This document shows, piece after piece, positions 41,336 through 50,603 of a DNA stretch of 51,155 bases. Origin of the DNA: Olsenella sp. An285. Its GTDB lineage: Bacteria; Actinomycetota; Coriobacteriia; Coriobacteriales; Atopobiaceae. Location: positions 1 through 51,155 of the forward strand of contig NZ_NFIZ01000016.1 of the NCBI RefSeq assembly GCF_002159625.1, read 5' to 3'. How positions within the stretch are numbered: position 1 is the stretch's first letter; each line of letters begins with the position of its first letter. The position numbers and the translations under genes are program-made. The notes beneath the pieces are model-generated. The model saw only the letters and a list, made by a program, of their open reading frames with translations, ran no database searches and was not told the origin of the DNA.

Positions 41336-41722
41336 ATGTCACTAGCCGCAACCTCCCAAACCCCCTACAAGCCCATCAGCGGCAAAAGAACACTCCAGCG
41401 CCTGCGCCGCGAGGCGGGCTACCGCTCCGCGAAGGAGTTCGCCGAGGCGCTCGGCATCCCCGGCTCCACCTACGCGCGCTACGAGCGCGCCGGCGACGGC
41501 GCCGACTGCGGCATCCCGCTGCCGGCGGCGTGGCAGATCGCGGACAAGCTTGGCTGCTCCATCGACCTCGTCATCGGCCGCGAGGACATCGACGCGCCCG
41601 AGCCCGAGGGAATCCAGCCCCGCTACGACGCTCTCAGCCCCGAGGGCCGCGCCCTCGTGGACAGCTACCTCTCCTATGTGGAGCTCGGCGAGCGCGCCGC
41701 CCGCTCCCAGGGCAGGAGGTGA
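41336..41722 (+). CDS. Second XRE-family DNA-binding protein
   Basis: The 128-residue product carries an XRE helix-turn-helix close to that of the gene at 40558 (LRREAGYRSAKEFAEALGIP, STYARYERAG, WQIADKLGCSIDLVIGRED), suggesting duplication within the control region. The ATG at 41336 was chosen because the hairpin at 41259 precedes it. It could be an accessory regulator of the integrase, which lies downstream. Confidence 0.75.
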   Translation: MSLAATSQTPYKPISGKRTLQRLRREAGYRSAKEFAEALGIPGSTYARYERAGDGADCGIPLPAAWQIADKLGCSIDLVIGREDIDAPEPEGIQPRYDALSPEGRALVDSYLSYVELGERAARSQGRR

Positions 41723-41727
41723 GCGCC

Positions 41728-41925
41728 ATGACCAAGGCCGAGAAGAACCTCAGCGTCGTGTCCTTCTCCCTCACGGACGGCTCCGGTAACGAGGTTCCCG
41801 CCGTCGCCCTCGTCGCCGCCCCCGGCGAGGCATTGCGCCTCGACGAGCCCTGGCAGCGTGAGCTCGCCCGCGACCTCGAGTGGCACTACCGCCCGCCCTA
41901 CGTCGTCGTTGGGGACGGTGAGTAG
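41728..41925 (+). CDS. Small protein between regulator and integrase
   Basis: The 65-residue product has an AGGAGG site before its ATG and lies 5 bp after the XRE gene and 2 bp before the integrase gene, so the three are one operon. It contains a beta-rich start (LSVVSFSLTDGSGNEVPAVA) and an aromatic C-terminus. No family was recognised; a directionality factor is possible from position alone. Confidence 0.6.
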   Translation: MTKAEKNLSVVSFSLTDGSGNEVPAVALVAAPGEALRLDEPWQRELARDLEWHYRPPYVVVGDGE

Positions 41926-41927
41926 CC

Positions 41928-43328
41928 ATGGCAAAGGTCACGGGCGAGGGCACCATAGTCCAGCTCGAGAAGGACAAGCCCAAGAGCAAGTGCCGCAAGT
42001 GGCAGCTGCGAGTCCCCGTGGGGCTCGACCCCCGCACGGGCAAGTACAAGACCCGCACGAGGCGCTTCAACGGCACCTACACCGAGGCGAAGAAGGCCCT
42101 GCGCGAGTTCATCAAGGAGATCGAGAACGACGAGGTACACAAGAGGTCGGGCACGACCATCAAGGAGTGCGCGGAGGACTTCATGACGAGGCGCCGTGCG
42201 TCCGGCGAGTTCACCGAGAACACCAACGTGACCTACGAGCGATTCTTCAAGGCAATCAACCGTCACATCGGCTACGCCGACGCCTCGAAGGTCACGCGAG
42301 AGACGCTCGAGAAGATGTACGCCGCCATGCGCTCCGGCGACACCCTCTCCGGCAAGCCCGCCAGCGGCACCTATCTCAACCAGATCCACAAGACGCTTAA
42401 GCTGCTGTTCGACGACCTCGTGAAGGACGGTGTCGTCGCCAAGAACCCCTGCTCCGAGATGGACACGCCGCGCAGGGACACCCAGCCCCGCCGCGCCCTC
42501 AAGCCGGAGGCCATCCGGGAGTTCATAGCGCAGCTCGACTTCACCCGGGAGGCCGACATCGCGTACTTCCTCGCGGTCAGCACCGGGATGCGTCGCGGGG
42601 AGGTCTGCGGCCTCTCGTGGCGCGACGTCGACCTCGAGAGCCGGGTCATATCGATCCGCAAGTCCTACGACTGCTTCGGGAACCTCAAGGACCCCAAGAC
42701 GAAGGCCGGCGTGCGGCGCCTCCCCATGCCCGACTCCGTCCGAGACGCCCTCGTCATGCACAAGGAGGCGCAGAAGGCCCGCATTGACGAGTACGCGGCG
42801 GAGCAGGAGAGGCTGGCGAGGAAGAACGGCGAGAAGCCCGGAAAACGCCTGGAGCAGAGCGAGAGCACCCCGGTCGTTCTCAGCACGACCATGGGCAGGC
42901 TCAGCCCAAACGTGCTCGAGGCATGGTGGCTGCGCGACCGCGAGACGCTCGGCCTCAATGGCTGGGCGTTCCACGAGCTTCGCCACTCCTACCTCTCCAC
43001 TCTCGCCCTGAGGGGCGTGCACCCCAAGGTGATGCAGGAGCTGGCCGGCCACGCCTCGAGCGAGATCACGATGGAGATCTACACCCACGTGAACATGGAG
43101 GCCAAGCGTGCGGCGGCAGACGTCGTGAGCGACCTCTTCTCCGAACCCGTCGAGGCCGCCCCCGCCGTCACTCCGATCGTCCAAGTCGAGCCCCGCGTCA
43201 TCAACGGCGGGCGCCGACTCACCCTCGTAAGCTCACCTCGTGAGCGCGTGGAAAACGCCCCTGAAAGTACCTCAGAGCAACCCCAAGAACGATTCGTACC
43301 GGATTCGTACCAGGCGGCAATCCGCTGA
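41928..43328 (+). CDS. int: Phage tyrosine integrase
   Basis: The 466-residue recombinase has an AP2-like arm-binding N-terminus (GLDPRTGKYKTRTRRF), a SAM-like core-binding domain (about 75-175) and a catalytic domain with R222 (STGMRRGE), H349/R352 (AFHELRHSY), H375 (ELAGHAS) and nucleophile Y385 (EIYTHV). The last 70 residues extend past the usual end, and their DNA contains the right pair of ATTCGTACC boxes. It integrates and, with an excisionase, excises the prophage. Confidence 0.94.
   Translation: MAKVTGEGTIVQLEKDKPKSKCRKWQLRVPVGLDPRTGKYKTRTRRFNGTYTEAKKALREFIKEIENDEVHKRSGTTIKECAEDFMTRRRASGEFTENTNVTYERFFKAINRHIGYADASKVTRETLEKMYAAMRSGDTLSGKPASGTYLNQIHKTLKLLFDDLVKDGVVAKNPCSEMDTPRRDTQPRRALKPEAIREFIAQLDFTREADIAYFLAVSTGMRRGEVCGLSWRDVDLESRVISIRKSYDCFGNLKDPKTKAGVRRLPMPDSVRDALVMHKEAQKARIDEYAAEQERLARKNGEKPGKRLEQSESTPVVLSTTMGRLSPNVLEAWWLRDRETLGLNGWAFHELRHSYLSTLALRGVHPKVMQELAGHASSEITMEIYTHVNMEAKRAAADVVSDLFSEPVEAAPAVTPIVQVEPRVINGGRRLTLVSSPRERVENAPESTSEQPQERFVPDSYQAAIR
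43292..43311 (+). repeat. Right paired ATTCGTACC boxes
   Basis: Two ATTCGTACC boxes are separated by GG, inside the 3' end of the integrase gene. They match the left pair at 10181-10201 in sequence and orientation. Confidence 0.6.
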
Positions 43329-43484
43329 AAGGAGGTCAAAAGAAACGATACCTTCTACCTGCGCATTTATTCGCCCTTTCGGACCAACCGGCCTCCTACG
43401 TCATTAGCTCGCAGCTAAGGTTTCCGTCCGGTGCGGGTGCTACGCTGCACTCATCTGCAAGCCAGGTGAGAGGATGGTGTAAGC

Positions 43485-45131
43485 ATGAGGGGAGCAGGGG
43501 GCATGGCGTCGCTCTTCGCTTCCGTCGCGCTCGCGCTGGGGCTCGCCGCGGCGCCCGCGCCGGCGCTGGCGAGCGAGTTCCCCGACGCCCAGGGTCACTG
43601 GGCGGAGGCCACGGGCGTCATCGACCGGGCGGTCGAGACCGGCATCATGGGCGGCTACGCCGACGGAACCTTCGGCCCGGATGACTCTGTCAGCCGCGCA
43701 CAGGTCGCCACCATCCTGTGGCGCTCCGCGGGCGAGCCCGAGGCCGACGCCCCGGACTTTCCGGACTGCGACTACTCCGAGGCGTCGTTCTACGGTGACG
43801 CCGTCGAGTGGGCGCGCGCCGAGGGCGTCATCGGAGGCTACGCCGACGGCAGCTTCGGCCCCGCGGACCCCATAACGCGCGAGCAGCTCGCCAAGGTCCT
43901 CGCGTCCTACCATGCGGCGCAGGGCGGCGACGTGTCGAGCGACGCCGACCGCCTGCTCAGGTACTCCGACAGCGCCGGCATCTCCGACTTCGCCGAGCAG
44001 GGCGTCTCCTGGTGCGTGGAGAACGGCATCATGGGGGACTCCGCCGCGCTCAACCCGCAGGGCGGCGCCACGCGTGCCGAGGCGGCCAAGATGGTCCTCG
44101 CCTTCATCGACGGCGGGACCGAGCGCCCCGCGCTCCTCAAGGTGCACTTCCTGGACGTGGGCCAGGGCGACTCCTGCTTCGTGGAGCTCCCCAACGGCCA
44201 GACCATGCTCGTCGATGCCGGGACCTCTCAGTACGGCCAGCGCGTCGTGGACTACGTCCGCGGGGCCGGCTACGGGAGCATCGACTACGTGGTCATGACG
44301 CACCCCGACGCCGACCACATCGGCGGCATGGCCCGCGTCATCAGCAGACTCCCCGTGGGCCAGATCCTCGCACCGGCGTGCGGGAGCACCACCCAGACCT
44401 GGGAGAACCTGCTCGACACCATCGCCGCCAAGGGCATGACCATCACCACGGCGACGGCCGGGACCTCCGTGGTGCAGGCGGGGGAGCTCAGCGTCAGGTT
44501 CGTGGCTCCCGCGAGCATCGTCGAGGGGGAGACCAACGAGAACAGCGCGGTCACCTGGATCGACTACGGCGGCAGGACCTACTACCTCACTGGGGACGCG
44601 GACGCCTCCGACCTCGCCGCCGTGGCGCCCGGCCACGCCGACGTCCTCAAGGTGAGCCACCACGGCTCCAACACGGGCACCTCCCAGGTCCTTCTCGGCC
44701 GCGTGACGCCGAGCAACGCCGTGATCTCCTGCGGCGCCGGCAACTCCTACGGCCACCCCACCCAGGCCGTCCTCGCCATGCTCTATGCCAGCGGGGCCAA
44801 CGTCTACCGCACGGACCAGCAGGGCAACGTCTCCAGCTACAGCGACATGGACGAGGTCTGGTTCTCCACCGCGCCGGCCACCCAGCCCGCGCCCACACCG
44901 GATCCCGACCCCGCACCGGTGCCGGACCCCGACCCCGCGCCCACGCCGGACCCCGAGCCCACGCCCGACCCGGGCCCGGACATGAGCATGACGGTCTACA
45001 TCACCAGGACCGGCGAGAAGTACCACCTCGACGGATGCCGGCATCTCAGCAAGTCCAAGATTCCGACCACCCTGGGTGACGCCAAGGCGCGTGGCTACGA
45101 GCCCTGCGGGACCTGCAACCCTCCGGCGTAG
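43485..45131 (+). CDS. Secreted SLH-metallo-beta-lactamase (ComEC-like) protein with Ada-like C-terminus
   Basis: A signal peptide (about 1-30) leads three SLH repeats (about 30-205, each with GGYADGTFGPDD-like sequence) that bind cell-wall polymers. A metallo-beta-lactamase domain like that of ComEC/Rec2 follows: FLDVGQGDS, THPDADHIGG (H273-H278) and VSHHGSNTGT. A Pro-Asp-rich linker then leads to a C-terminal module with YHLDGCRHLSKSK and EPCGTCNPP, a zinc-binding type seen beside nucleases. An extracellular nuclease or phosphodiesterase role is inferred. DUF3006 follows 2 bp later. Confidence 0.87.
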   Translation: MRGAGGMASLFASVALALGLAAAPAPALASEFPDAQGHWAEATGVIDRAVETGIMGGYADGTFGPDDSVSRAQVATILWRSAGEPEADAPDFPDCDYSEASFYGDAVEWARAEGVIGGYADGSFGPADPITREQLAKVLASYHAAQGGDVSSDADRLLRYSDSAGISDFAEQGVSWCVENGIMGDSAALNPQGGATRAEAAKMVLAFIDGGTERPALLKVHFLDVGQGDSCFVELPNGQTMLVDAGTSQYGQRVVDYVRGAGYGSIDYVVMTHPDADHIGGMARVISRLPVGQILAPACGSTTQTWENLLDTIAAKGMTITTATAGTSVVQAGELSVRFVAPASIVEGETNENSAVTWIDYGGRTYYLTGDADASDLAAVAPGHADVLKVSHHGSNTGTSQVLLGRVTPSNAVISCGAGNSYGHPTQAVLAMLYASGANVYRTDQQGNVSSYSDMDEVWFSTAPATQPAPTPDPDPAPVPDPDPAPTPDPEPTPDPGPDMSMTVYITRTGEKYHLDGCRHLSKSKIPTTLGDAKARGYEPCGTCNPPA

Positions 45132-45133
45132 CC

Positions 45134-45346
45134 ATGCGCTACATCGTTGACAGGCTCGAGGGCGACGTCGCCGTCCTCGAGCGGGATGACCTCGAGTTCG
45201 TTGACGTCCCGCTCTCTCGGCTTCCCGAGGGCGTGCGCCGGCACGACTGCCTCGTCGAGAAGGACGGGGAGTGGAGGCTCGACCCCGACCGCACCGAGGC
45301 CAGGAAGCGACGCATAGACAAGAAGATGCGCGACCTCTTCCGGTAG
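45134..45346 (+). CDS. DUF3006 family protein
   Basis: The 70-residue product matches DUF3006 (YIVDRLEGDVAVLE, then VPEGVRRHDCLVE-like sequence), small acidic-basic proteins commonly encoded beside ComEC-like metallo-beta-lactamases. It starts 2 bp after the preceding stop, so they form an operon. Function unknown; a hairpin terminator follows. Confidence 0.8.
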   Translation: MRYIVDRLEGDVAVLERDDLEFVDVPLSRLPEGVRRHDCLVEKDGEWRLDPDRTEARKRRIDKKMRDLFR

Positions 45347-45374
45347 GCCGGTTGGAAGAGCTGCCGACAAGGAC

Positions 45375-45410
45375 CGCGGGCCCCTTGCCAATCCAAGCGA
45401 GGGGCCCGCG
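45375..45410 (+). terminator. Hairpin terminator after DUF3006
   Basis: CGCGGGCCCC pairs with GGGGCCCGCG, extended by three inner pairs including one G-T, around a 10-nt loop. It is followed by TCGTCTG. Confidence 0.65.
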
Positions 45411-45706
45411 TCGTCTGATCCGAGCCGCCACGTGGGCGACGCCCTATGGCTCCACCTGGAGCAGGAACTCCCGAAGGACGGGGACGTCAAAGTCAAGTTC
45501 TGCCATGTGCGGCGGTACCATTCCGAAGGTCGGAGTGAAGGGATTTCGATTCGACACTGCCGCTCCCTTTGCGAGTTTCGACTATTTTTGCGAGTTTCGA
45601 CCCCGGGCGCTGTCGCAGCAGCGAGACCAATCGTCGCAGACAGAGGGGCGGGGCGGCGCCGACAAGAGCGACCGCCCCGCCATTCGAACGCCCCGTCAGG
45701 AGCCGC
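45411..45706. other. Gene-poor spacer with a direct repeat and a hairpin
   Basis: No convincing gene is seen. TTTGCGAGTTTCGAC occurs twice about 19 nt apart near 45568-45600. GGCGGGGCGG/CCGCCCCGCC (45647-45681) forms a hairpin that probably ends the minus-strand gene at 45707. Confidence 0.5.
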
Positions 45707-48700
45707 CTACAGCTTGCCTGCCTCGTCCATGCGCATGAGGATCGTTGCGAGCTCGGCCCTGGAGCAGGTGCCCGTTGGGTCGAGCGTCCCCTTGCCCGTG
45801 CCGGTGATCACGTGCTCGGAGACAGCCCACCTCATGGCCTCCCGTGCGAACGCGGAGACGGATTCCGCGTCGGGGAAGTCCGAGAGGTCGGCCTCGCCCT
45901 CGGGCTCGCCCGCGCGCCGCCAGAGGACGGTCGCGGCCTGCTCGCGCGTGAGGCTGTCCGCCGGGCCAAAGAGCCCGCTCTCGTACCCGGAGAAGACGCC
46001 CGTCCCAAGCGCCCAGGAGACGGGCGCGGCGTAGAAGGACTCGGGGTCGCAGTCCGGCAGGAGCGGCGCGTCAGAGTCCGGCTCGTCGGCGAGGCGCCAG
46101 AGCACGGTCGCCATCTGCGCGCGGGAGATGGGGTCCGCGGGGCCGAAGGTGCCGCTGGCGTAGCCCGTCATGGTGCCGGAGGTATCGGCGAACATCACGG
46201 CGTCCCAGTACCAGTCGCCCTCGCGTACGTCGGGGTAGGGGCTTGTCAAGTCGGGGGAGTCGCCTGCGGCCAGCGTCTCGTGATCCACGCGGATGGGCGT
46301 CGTGACATCGACGCCTTCGTTCTCATAGACCCTCCCGCTCTCGTGCGAGGCGAGGGTCGCTCCGCCTATCTCTCCGCTGATGGAGATTCCCTCGCCATCC
46401 TTCGTGAGGCTGACCTCGCCGCTTGCGTTACCGCTGATGGAAAGCAGGCCCGTCTCGGAGTCGCTGACCAATCTGTCGGTCGAGAGGAACGCCTCAAGCT
46501 CGTAGGACTCGTCGCCCCGTATGGCAAGACTCTCGCCCCAGCTGACGGTGGCAGCATCGATGCCCTCGCCGGAAACAGAGCAGAACTCGCCCTGAGCGTC
46601 GTACGCGCTTGCGTCGAGGGTTCCGCCGGGCGAGCTGAACGTGAAGCGCTCGCTCGGCGTCGTTTCTATGACGAGTGCCGAGCCCTGGTTTCCGGCAATC
46701 GTCGAGATGTCGATGACCTCGAGGTCTCCCGAGAGCTTGTTGCCGTCATACCGCAGCGTTTCCCCCAAGCTGTTGGTGACATCCACGGGCTGGTTCAGGG
46801 CCAGCTCGATGGTTACGGAGGCGCCCTTCTCCCCGGCTGCGAGCGGTTCTGCAGCGGACGTGGCTGTCGCCCCGTATATGGGCAGCCTGTCGAGGTCGAG
46901 CAGATGCATCGCCTTGTAGGTCGTCTCGTCGGCTATGACCTTGCTGTCGTTGCCTATGAGCTCAAAACCGGAGAAGTCCCCATCGATGATCATGATGGTG
47001 AAGATCCCCTCTTCGGCACCCTTCTTGCCCCGTGGAACCGTGTTCTCGTCGTAGAGCTTCACGATGTATCTGTCGTTGCGCTCGTCATAGGTGGCGCCTA
47101 TGACGAGGATGGCATGCCCCGAGTCTGAATAGAAGTACTCCAGCATGCGCACCGACCCGTCTTCCGGGGTCTCGACGATTTCCTTCAGGAAGTCCCGAAG
47201 TTCGCTATTCTCACCTCGATAGTTGGTGAGGCCTTCTATGAAGCTCGGTCGCGTTGCGGACTCTATTGCGGCGAAGTCGTCGCCTCCCGTGTCCACAAAC
47301 TGGGAGAGCTGGTAGAAGGTGATCGCGTCGAGGAGCTTCTCGTCTTGGCAGGGGAGGGGCAGCGAGAAGTACGTGTTCCCTCCACTGCTTATGCTTGAGA
47401 GCGGGAGGATTCCCGCATAGGTGAGCCCCATCGTGGCTGCGATGCCGTAGCACGAACCGTTCCATTCCGAGCTCTCCCTCGCTTTGACCGCGTTGAGGAC
47501 ACCTGCGGAGGAGCACAGATCTGCCAGGGCTTCATGAGCGGAGACCGAGAGGCTGTAGTCGTCGACTCCTGAGAATCCCACGTTCTCGCCCGTCCCCGTG
47601 TTGGAGTGCACGAACGAGTTGCTGTGGGTCCCTATCCTGAACTCCTTAGTCGGCGTAATGCCGCCGGGATTGCTGGGGTTGTCGGGGTCCAGCGGAACGT
47701 CGGGTTCCGTACTCAGGGAGTCGATCTTAATCTTCACGGGGGTGGTTCTGTCCGTCTTCGTTCCGTCGCCGACCTGCCCGTACTTGTTGTGGCCCCACAT
47801 CCAGAGCGAGCCGTCCGTCTGGATGGCGGCAGAGGTCCCCGCGGATTCGAGCGTCACGGATACCACATCATCCAGCACCCTTACGGGCGCCGGGCAGTCC
47901 TCGGTCGATCCGTTGCCGATTCCCCCGCTGTTGTTAGCCCCCCATAGCCAGAGCGATCCGTCGGACAGCACGACGGCATTCCTGCTGCCGATGGGCCCCT
48001 GGGCCCATGAGACGCCCTCGATCACTTCTGCCGGCGAGCGGACGCTTCCGCCTGTCCTCCCGTTGCCCGCCTGACCGCGGTCGTTCAGGCCCCACATCCA
48101 CAGCGTGCCGTCGGTCGCGAGCGCTGCAGACGTGAGGCTGTCCTCCATGAACGCTTGGGAAACGCCGCCCATTACCTTGCCGGGCGTCGACGTCTCCCCA
48201 CCTCTTCCCAGCTGGCCGTAGTTGTTGCTTCCCCAGGTCCAGAGCGATCCGTCGGTCTTGACGGCGGCGCCGTTGATTCCCGAGATCGACGCCGAGGAGA
48301 CGTCGCCCATCACCTTCGTCGGATGGCAGCTGTCAGCGGTGGTACCGTTGCCGAGCATTCCGTACTCGTTGCGCCCCCACGTCCAGAGGGTCCCGTCGGT
48401 CTTGAGGGCCGCCGTCATGTTGCCGGGCGACACCCAGGCAACGTCGTCCATGACCTTGACGGGCGCATAGCTCTTTGTGAGCGTTCCGGTGCCCAGCTGA
48501 CCGTACGAATTATCGCCCCACATCCACAGGGACCCGTCGGTCTTGATGGCTGCCGTCGTGCTGGCGGAGGATTCCACCGTGGCCACGCCATCCAGTATTT
48601 TCGTGGGCGCGGCGCTGTCGTCCCAGCTCCCGTTGCCGAGCCTCCCGCTCGTGTTCCTGCCCCACATCCACAGGGAGCCGTCCTCCTTGAGCGCGCTCAC

Positions 48701-49249
48701 GGTGAAGTCGCCGTGAAACCGTACCGAGGCCACGTCGTCCATGACCTTGCGGGGCGTCGGGTCGCTTCCGCTCGGGTCCGGGTCGAGGTTCCCGAGCTGC
48801 CCCCATGAGTTGTTCCCCCACATCCAGAGGGACCCGTCGGTCTTTATCGCCGCGCCGTTGCTTTTGGCCAGCGCCACCGAGGCAACGTCGTCCATGATCT
48901 TGACGGGGACCGGGTTGTCCTCCTTCGTCCCGTTGCCGAGCTCCCCAGAGTCGTTGTGCCCCCATGTCCAGAGCGAGCCGTCGGTTGCGACGGCAGCCGT
49001 GAAGTCGTGTTCCAGCTCGACCTGGACGACTCCGAGCTCCTCCTCGCCGAGCAGGGTGGCCTGACTCTCCAGGAGGTCCGAATCCGCGCTTTCCGTAGCC
49101 TCTTCAGGCCCCGCTGCGGCGAGGGCTGCGGCGGGGAGGGACCCCGTCACGAGGAGCGCGGAGAGCACGACGGCGAGGACGCTTCTCAGCCGGCCCGCAA
49201 TCGTGGAGGTTCGTCCCACACGGTCCTTCTCGGCCCTTGGCCCTTTCAT
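45707..49249 (-). CDS. Large surface protein: RCC1 propeller, papain-like peptidase domain, SLH repeats
   Basis: The 1180-residue product has a signal peptide (about 15-46) and nine RCC1-type repeats (about 75-525, each with TDGSLWMWGxNxxGQLGNG-like sequence) forming one or more propellers. A cysteine-peptidase-like domain follows: NGSCYGIAATMGLTY (C600), SGHAILVIGATYD (about H712) and KLYDEN (about N732). A beta-rich region (about 780-1000) then leads to three C-terminal SLH repeats that anchor it to the wall. RCC1 plus C39/papain-like peptidase is an unusual pairing. Protease activity is inferred from the Cys-His-Asn pattern. Confidence 0.82.
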   Translation of the reverse strand: MKGPRAEKDRVGRTSTIAGRLRSVLAVVLSALLVTGSLPAAALAAAGPEEATESADSDLLESQATLLGEEELGVVQVELEHDFTAAVATDGSLWTWGHNDSGELGNGTKEDNPVPVKIMDDVASVALAKSNGAAIKTDGSLWMWGNNSWGQLGNLDPDPSGSDPTPRKVMDDVASVRFHGDFTVSALKEDGSLWMWGRNTSGRLGNGSWDDSAAPTKILDGVATVESSASTTAAIKTDGSLWMWGDNSYGQLGTGTLTKSYAPVKVMDDVAWVSPGNMTAALKTDGTLWTWGRNEYGMLGNGTTADSCHPTKVMGDVSSASISGINGAAVKTDGSLWTWGSNNYGQLGRGGETSTPGKVMGGVSQAFMEDSLTSAALATDGTLWMWGLNDRGQAGNGRTGGSVRSPAEVIEGVSWAQGPIGSRNAVVLSDGSLWLWGANNSGGIGNGSTEDCPAPVRVLDDVVSVTLESAGTSAAIQTDGSLWMWGHNKYGQVGDGTKTDRTTPVKIKIDSLSTEPDVPLDPDNPSNPGGITPTKEFRIGTHSNSFVHSNTGTGENVGFSGVDDYSLSVSAHEALADLCSSAGVLNAVKARESSEWNGSCYGIAATMGLTYAGILPLSSISSGGNTYFSLPLPCQDEKLLDAITFYQLSQFVDTGGDDFAAIESATRPSFIEGLTNYRGENSELRDFLKEIVETPEDGSVRMLEYFYSDSGHAILVIGATYDERNDRYIVKLYDENTVPRGKKGAEEGIFTIMIIDGDFSGFELIGNDSKVIADETTYKAMHLLDLDRLPIYGATATSAAEPLAAGEKGASVTIELALNQPVDVTNSLGETLRYDGNKLSGDLEVIDISTIAGNQGSALVIETTPSERFTFSSPGGTLDASAYDAQGEFCSVSGEGIDAATVSWGESLAIRGDESYELEAFLSTDRLVSDSETGLLSISGNASGEVSLTKDGEGISISGEIGGATLASHESGRVYENEGVDVTTPIRVDHETLAAGDSPDLTSPYPDVREGDWYWDAVMFADTSGTMTGYASGTFGPADPISRAQMATVLWRLADEPDSDAPLLPDCDPESFYAAPVSWALGTGVFSGYESGLFGPADSLTREQAATVLWRRAGEPEGEADLSDFPDAESVSAFAREAMRWAVSEHVITGTGKGTLDPTGTCSRAELATILMRMDEAGKL

Positions 49250-49382
49250 GGTGGGTCCCTTCTTCCGGTGGCTTTGGTGGCTCCAGTGGCCGAGGCGGCG
49301 GAGCCCCGACCTCTTGCGTGGCGGGGCTCCGCGTCAGCTCGTCGGCCGTGCCGAGGAACGCTGGTGTCGGCTACGCGGCAGC

Positions 49383-50603
49383 TCAGACGCCCCACCAGCC
49401 GATGCCCTCGTCGTGCCAGCCCGCTGCCACGAGCATGTCGCGCTCGGAGGCGTCGGTCGTGTAGTGGTGGTCGCCGGCGTTGGGGTTGTAGAGGCGGTAG
49501 ACCGGGGTGCCGGAGGAGGCCGGCGCGGTCCAGCCCGTGCCCTCGTAGACCCAGCCCACCGAGGTGAGCACGTCGCGCTCCGCGGTGGAGAGCGTGTAGA
49601 AGTGCTCTCCGGAGTTGGGGTTGTAGAGGCGGCACATGGACATCGTGGAGCCCTGGGTCTGGACGGAGAGGGCCACCTGCGTGAGGCTGCTGAAGGGCAC
49701 GGTCACCTTGCCGCCGAAGACGGGGTAGGTTCCCCTGAGGACGGCGTGGCGCCTGTCAGAGACGTAGCTGGCGGTCTCGGCACGCCAGGTCCAGACGTCG
49801 ACGAACGAGCCGTCGTACTTCTCGTCAACGGGGAACGTGACCCATGCGGTGCCGAAGCCCTCGCTGCTCTGGGAGGGGCCGACCGTGAGGCTGAAGTCAA
49901 AGACGCCCACGACCTCGCCGTCATCGATGCTGGCGACGAGCTCGGCGCAGGCGGGGTCGTCTGCGGAGAGGCGCGTGGCGCTTGCCGCGAGGGCGGCGGG
50001 GTCGCTCTGGTACAGGGAGTCGAGCCAGGGGCTCTCGATCAGCTGCATGCCCACGCCGGAGCCGCCGGAGACGGCTATGTCGCGGCCTCCCGCGCCCGCG
50101 GCGTACACGAGGTCGATGTCAAAGTTCGTGACCCGTCCCTCCGCGTCCGTCCCGGTGGCGGTGATGACGGCCCTCTCGACCGGCTGCTGAGAGATGGGGA
50201 CCATCATGATGGTGACCGCGGTGAAGTAACCGCCCGTGGGGGACGAGAGGACGGAGTCGCTGCTGGTTATGAGCATGCCGTCAATCTCCGCCACGTCGGG
50301 AGAGGTCCAGGACCACGAGGGGGCAAGGCCGTTCCTGAAGGTGTCCTCCCCGCCGACCATCTCGACGGGGACGTCGTACTCTGCCCTGAGGTAGCGCTGG
50401 CGCTCGCCGGGATCGGTGAGCTCGGGGTACATGATGTTCCCGAACTGCTCCGCCTCCTCCATGGACTGGTACGTGCAGACGTACACGCCTCGCTCGGCGG
50501 AGATCGAGTAGCCCTCGTCGTCCTGCGCGAGCGCCGCTGCCGGAAGGAAGAGCGCCGCCATCAGGAGCGCGGAAAGAGCTGCCAGGAACCTTCTTCGAAT
50601 CAT
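49383..50603 (-). CDS. Secreted protein with two DUF5648 repeats
   Basis: From ATG 50603 (AAGGAG upstream) the 406-residue product has a clear signal peptide (MIRRRFLAALSALLMAALF) and a unique beta-rich body (about 30-325). Two tandem DUF5648 repeats end it: RLYNPNSGEHFYTLSTAERD and RLYNPNAGDHHYTTDASERD, each followed by GW-aromatic sequence. DUF5648 repeats are common on surface enzymes and may bind sugars or wall. The body was not recognised. It has its own promoter region and is 134 bp downstream (minus sense) from the RCC1 gene. Confidence 0.78.
   Translation of the reverse strand: MIRRRFLAALSALLMAALFLPAAALAQDDEGYSISAERGVYVCTYQSMEEAEQFGNIMYPELTDPGERQRYLRAEYDVPVEMVGGEDTFRNGLAPSWSWTSPDVAEIDGMLITSSDSVLSSPTGGYFTAVTIMMVPISQQPVERAVITATGTDAEGRVTNFDIDLVYAAGAGGRDIAVSGGSGVGMQLIESPWLDSLYQSDPAALAASATRLSADDPACAELVASIDDGEVVGVFDFSLTVGPSQSSEGFGTAWVTFPVDEKYDGSFVDVWTWRAETASYVSDRRHAVLRGTYPVFGGKVTVPFSSLTQVALSVQTQGSTMSMCRLYNPNSGEHFYTLSTAERDVLTSVGWVYEGTGWTAPASSGTPVYRLYNPNAGDHHYTTDASERDMLVAAGWHDEGIGWWGV

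Larger units (their letters stand above)
10181..43311. mobile_element. Integrated siphovirus-type prophage, about 33 kb, probably defective
   Basis: The region runs from a paired ATTCGTACC element at the left to one at the right inside the 3' end of the integrase gene. Between them are integrase, XRE regulators, an excisionase-like gene, primase-helicase, terminase, portal, scaffold, capsid, connectors, tail-tip and lysis genes in typical order, mostly minus strand. The tail tube and tape-measure genes are missing. Accessory insertions include defence genes, an arsC-arsR fusion and a MerR operon. The exact core crossover sequence was not resolved, so the ends may be off by some tens to hundreds of bases. 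Confidence 0.85.
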
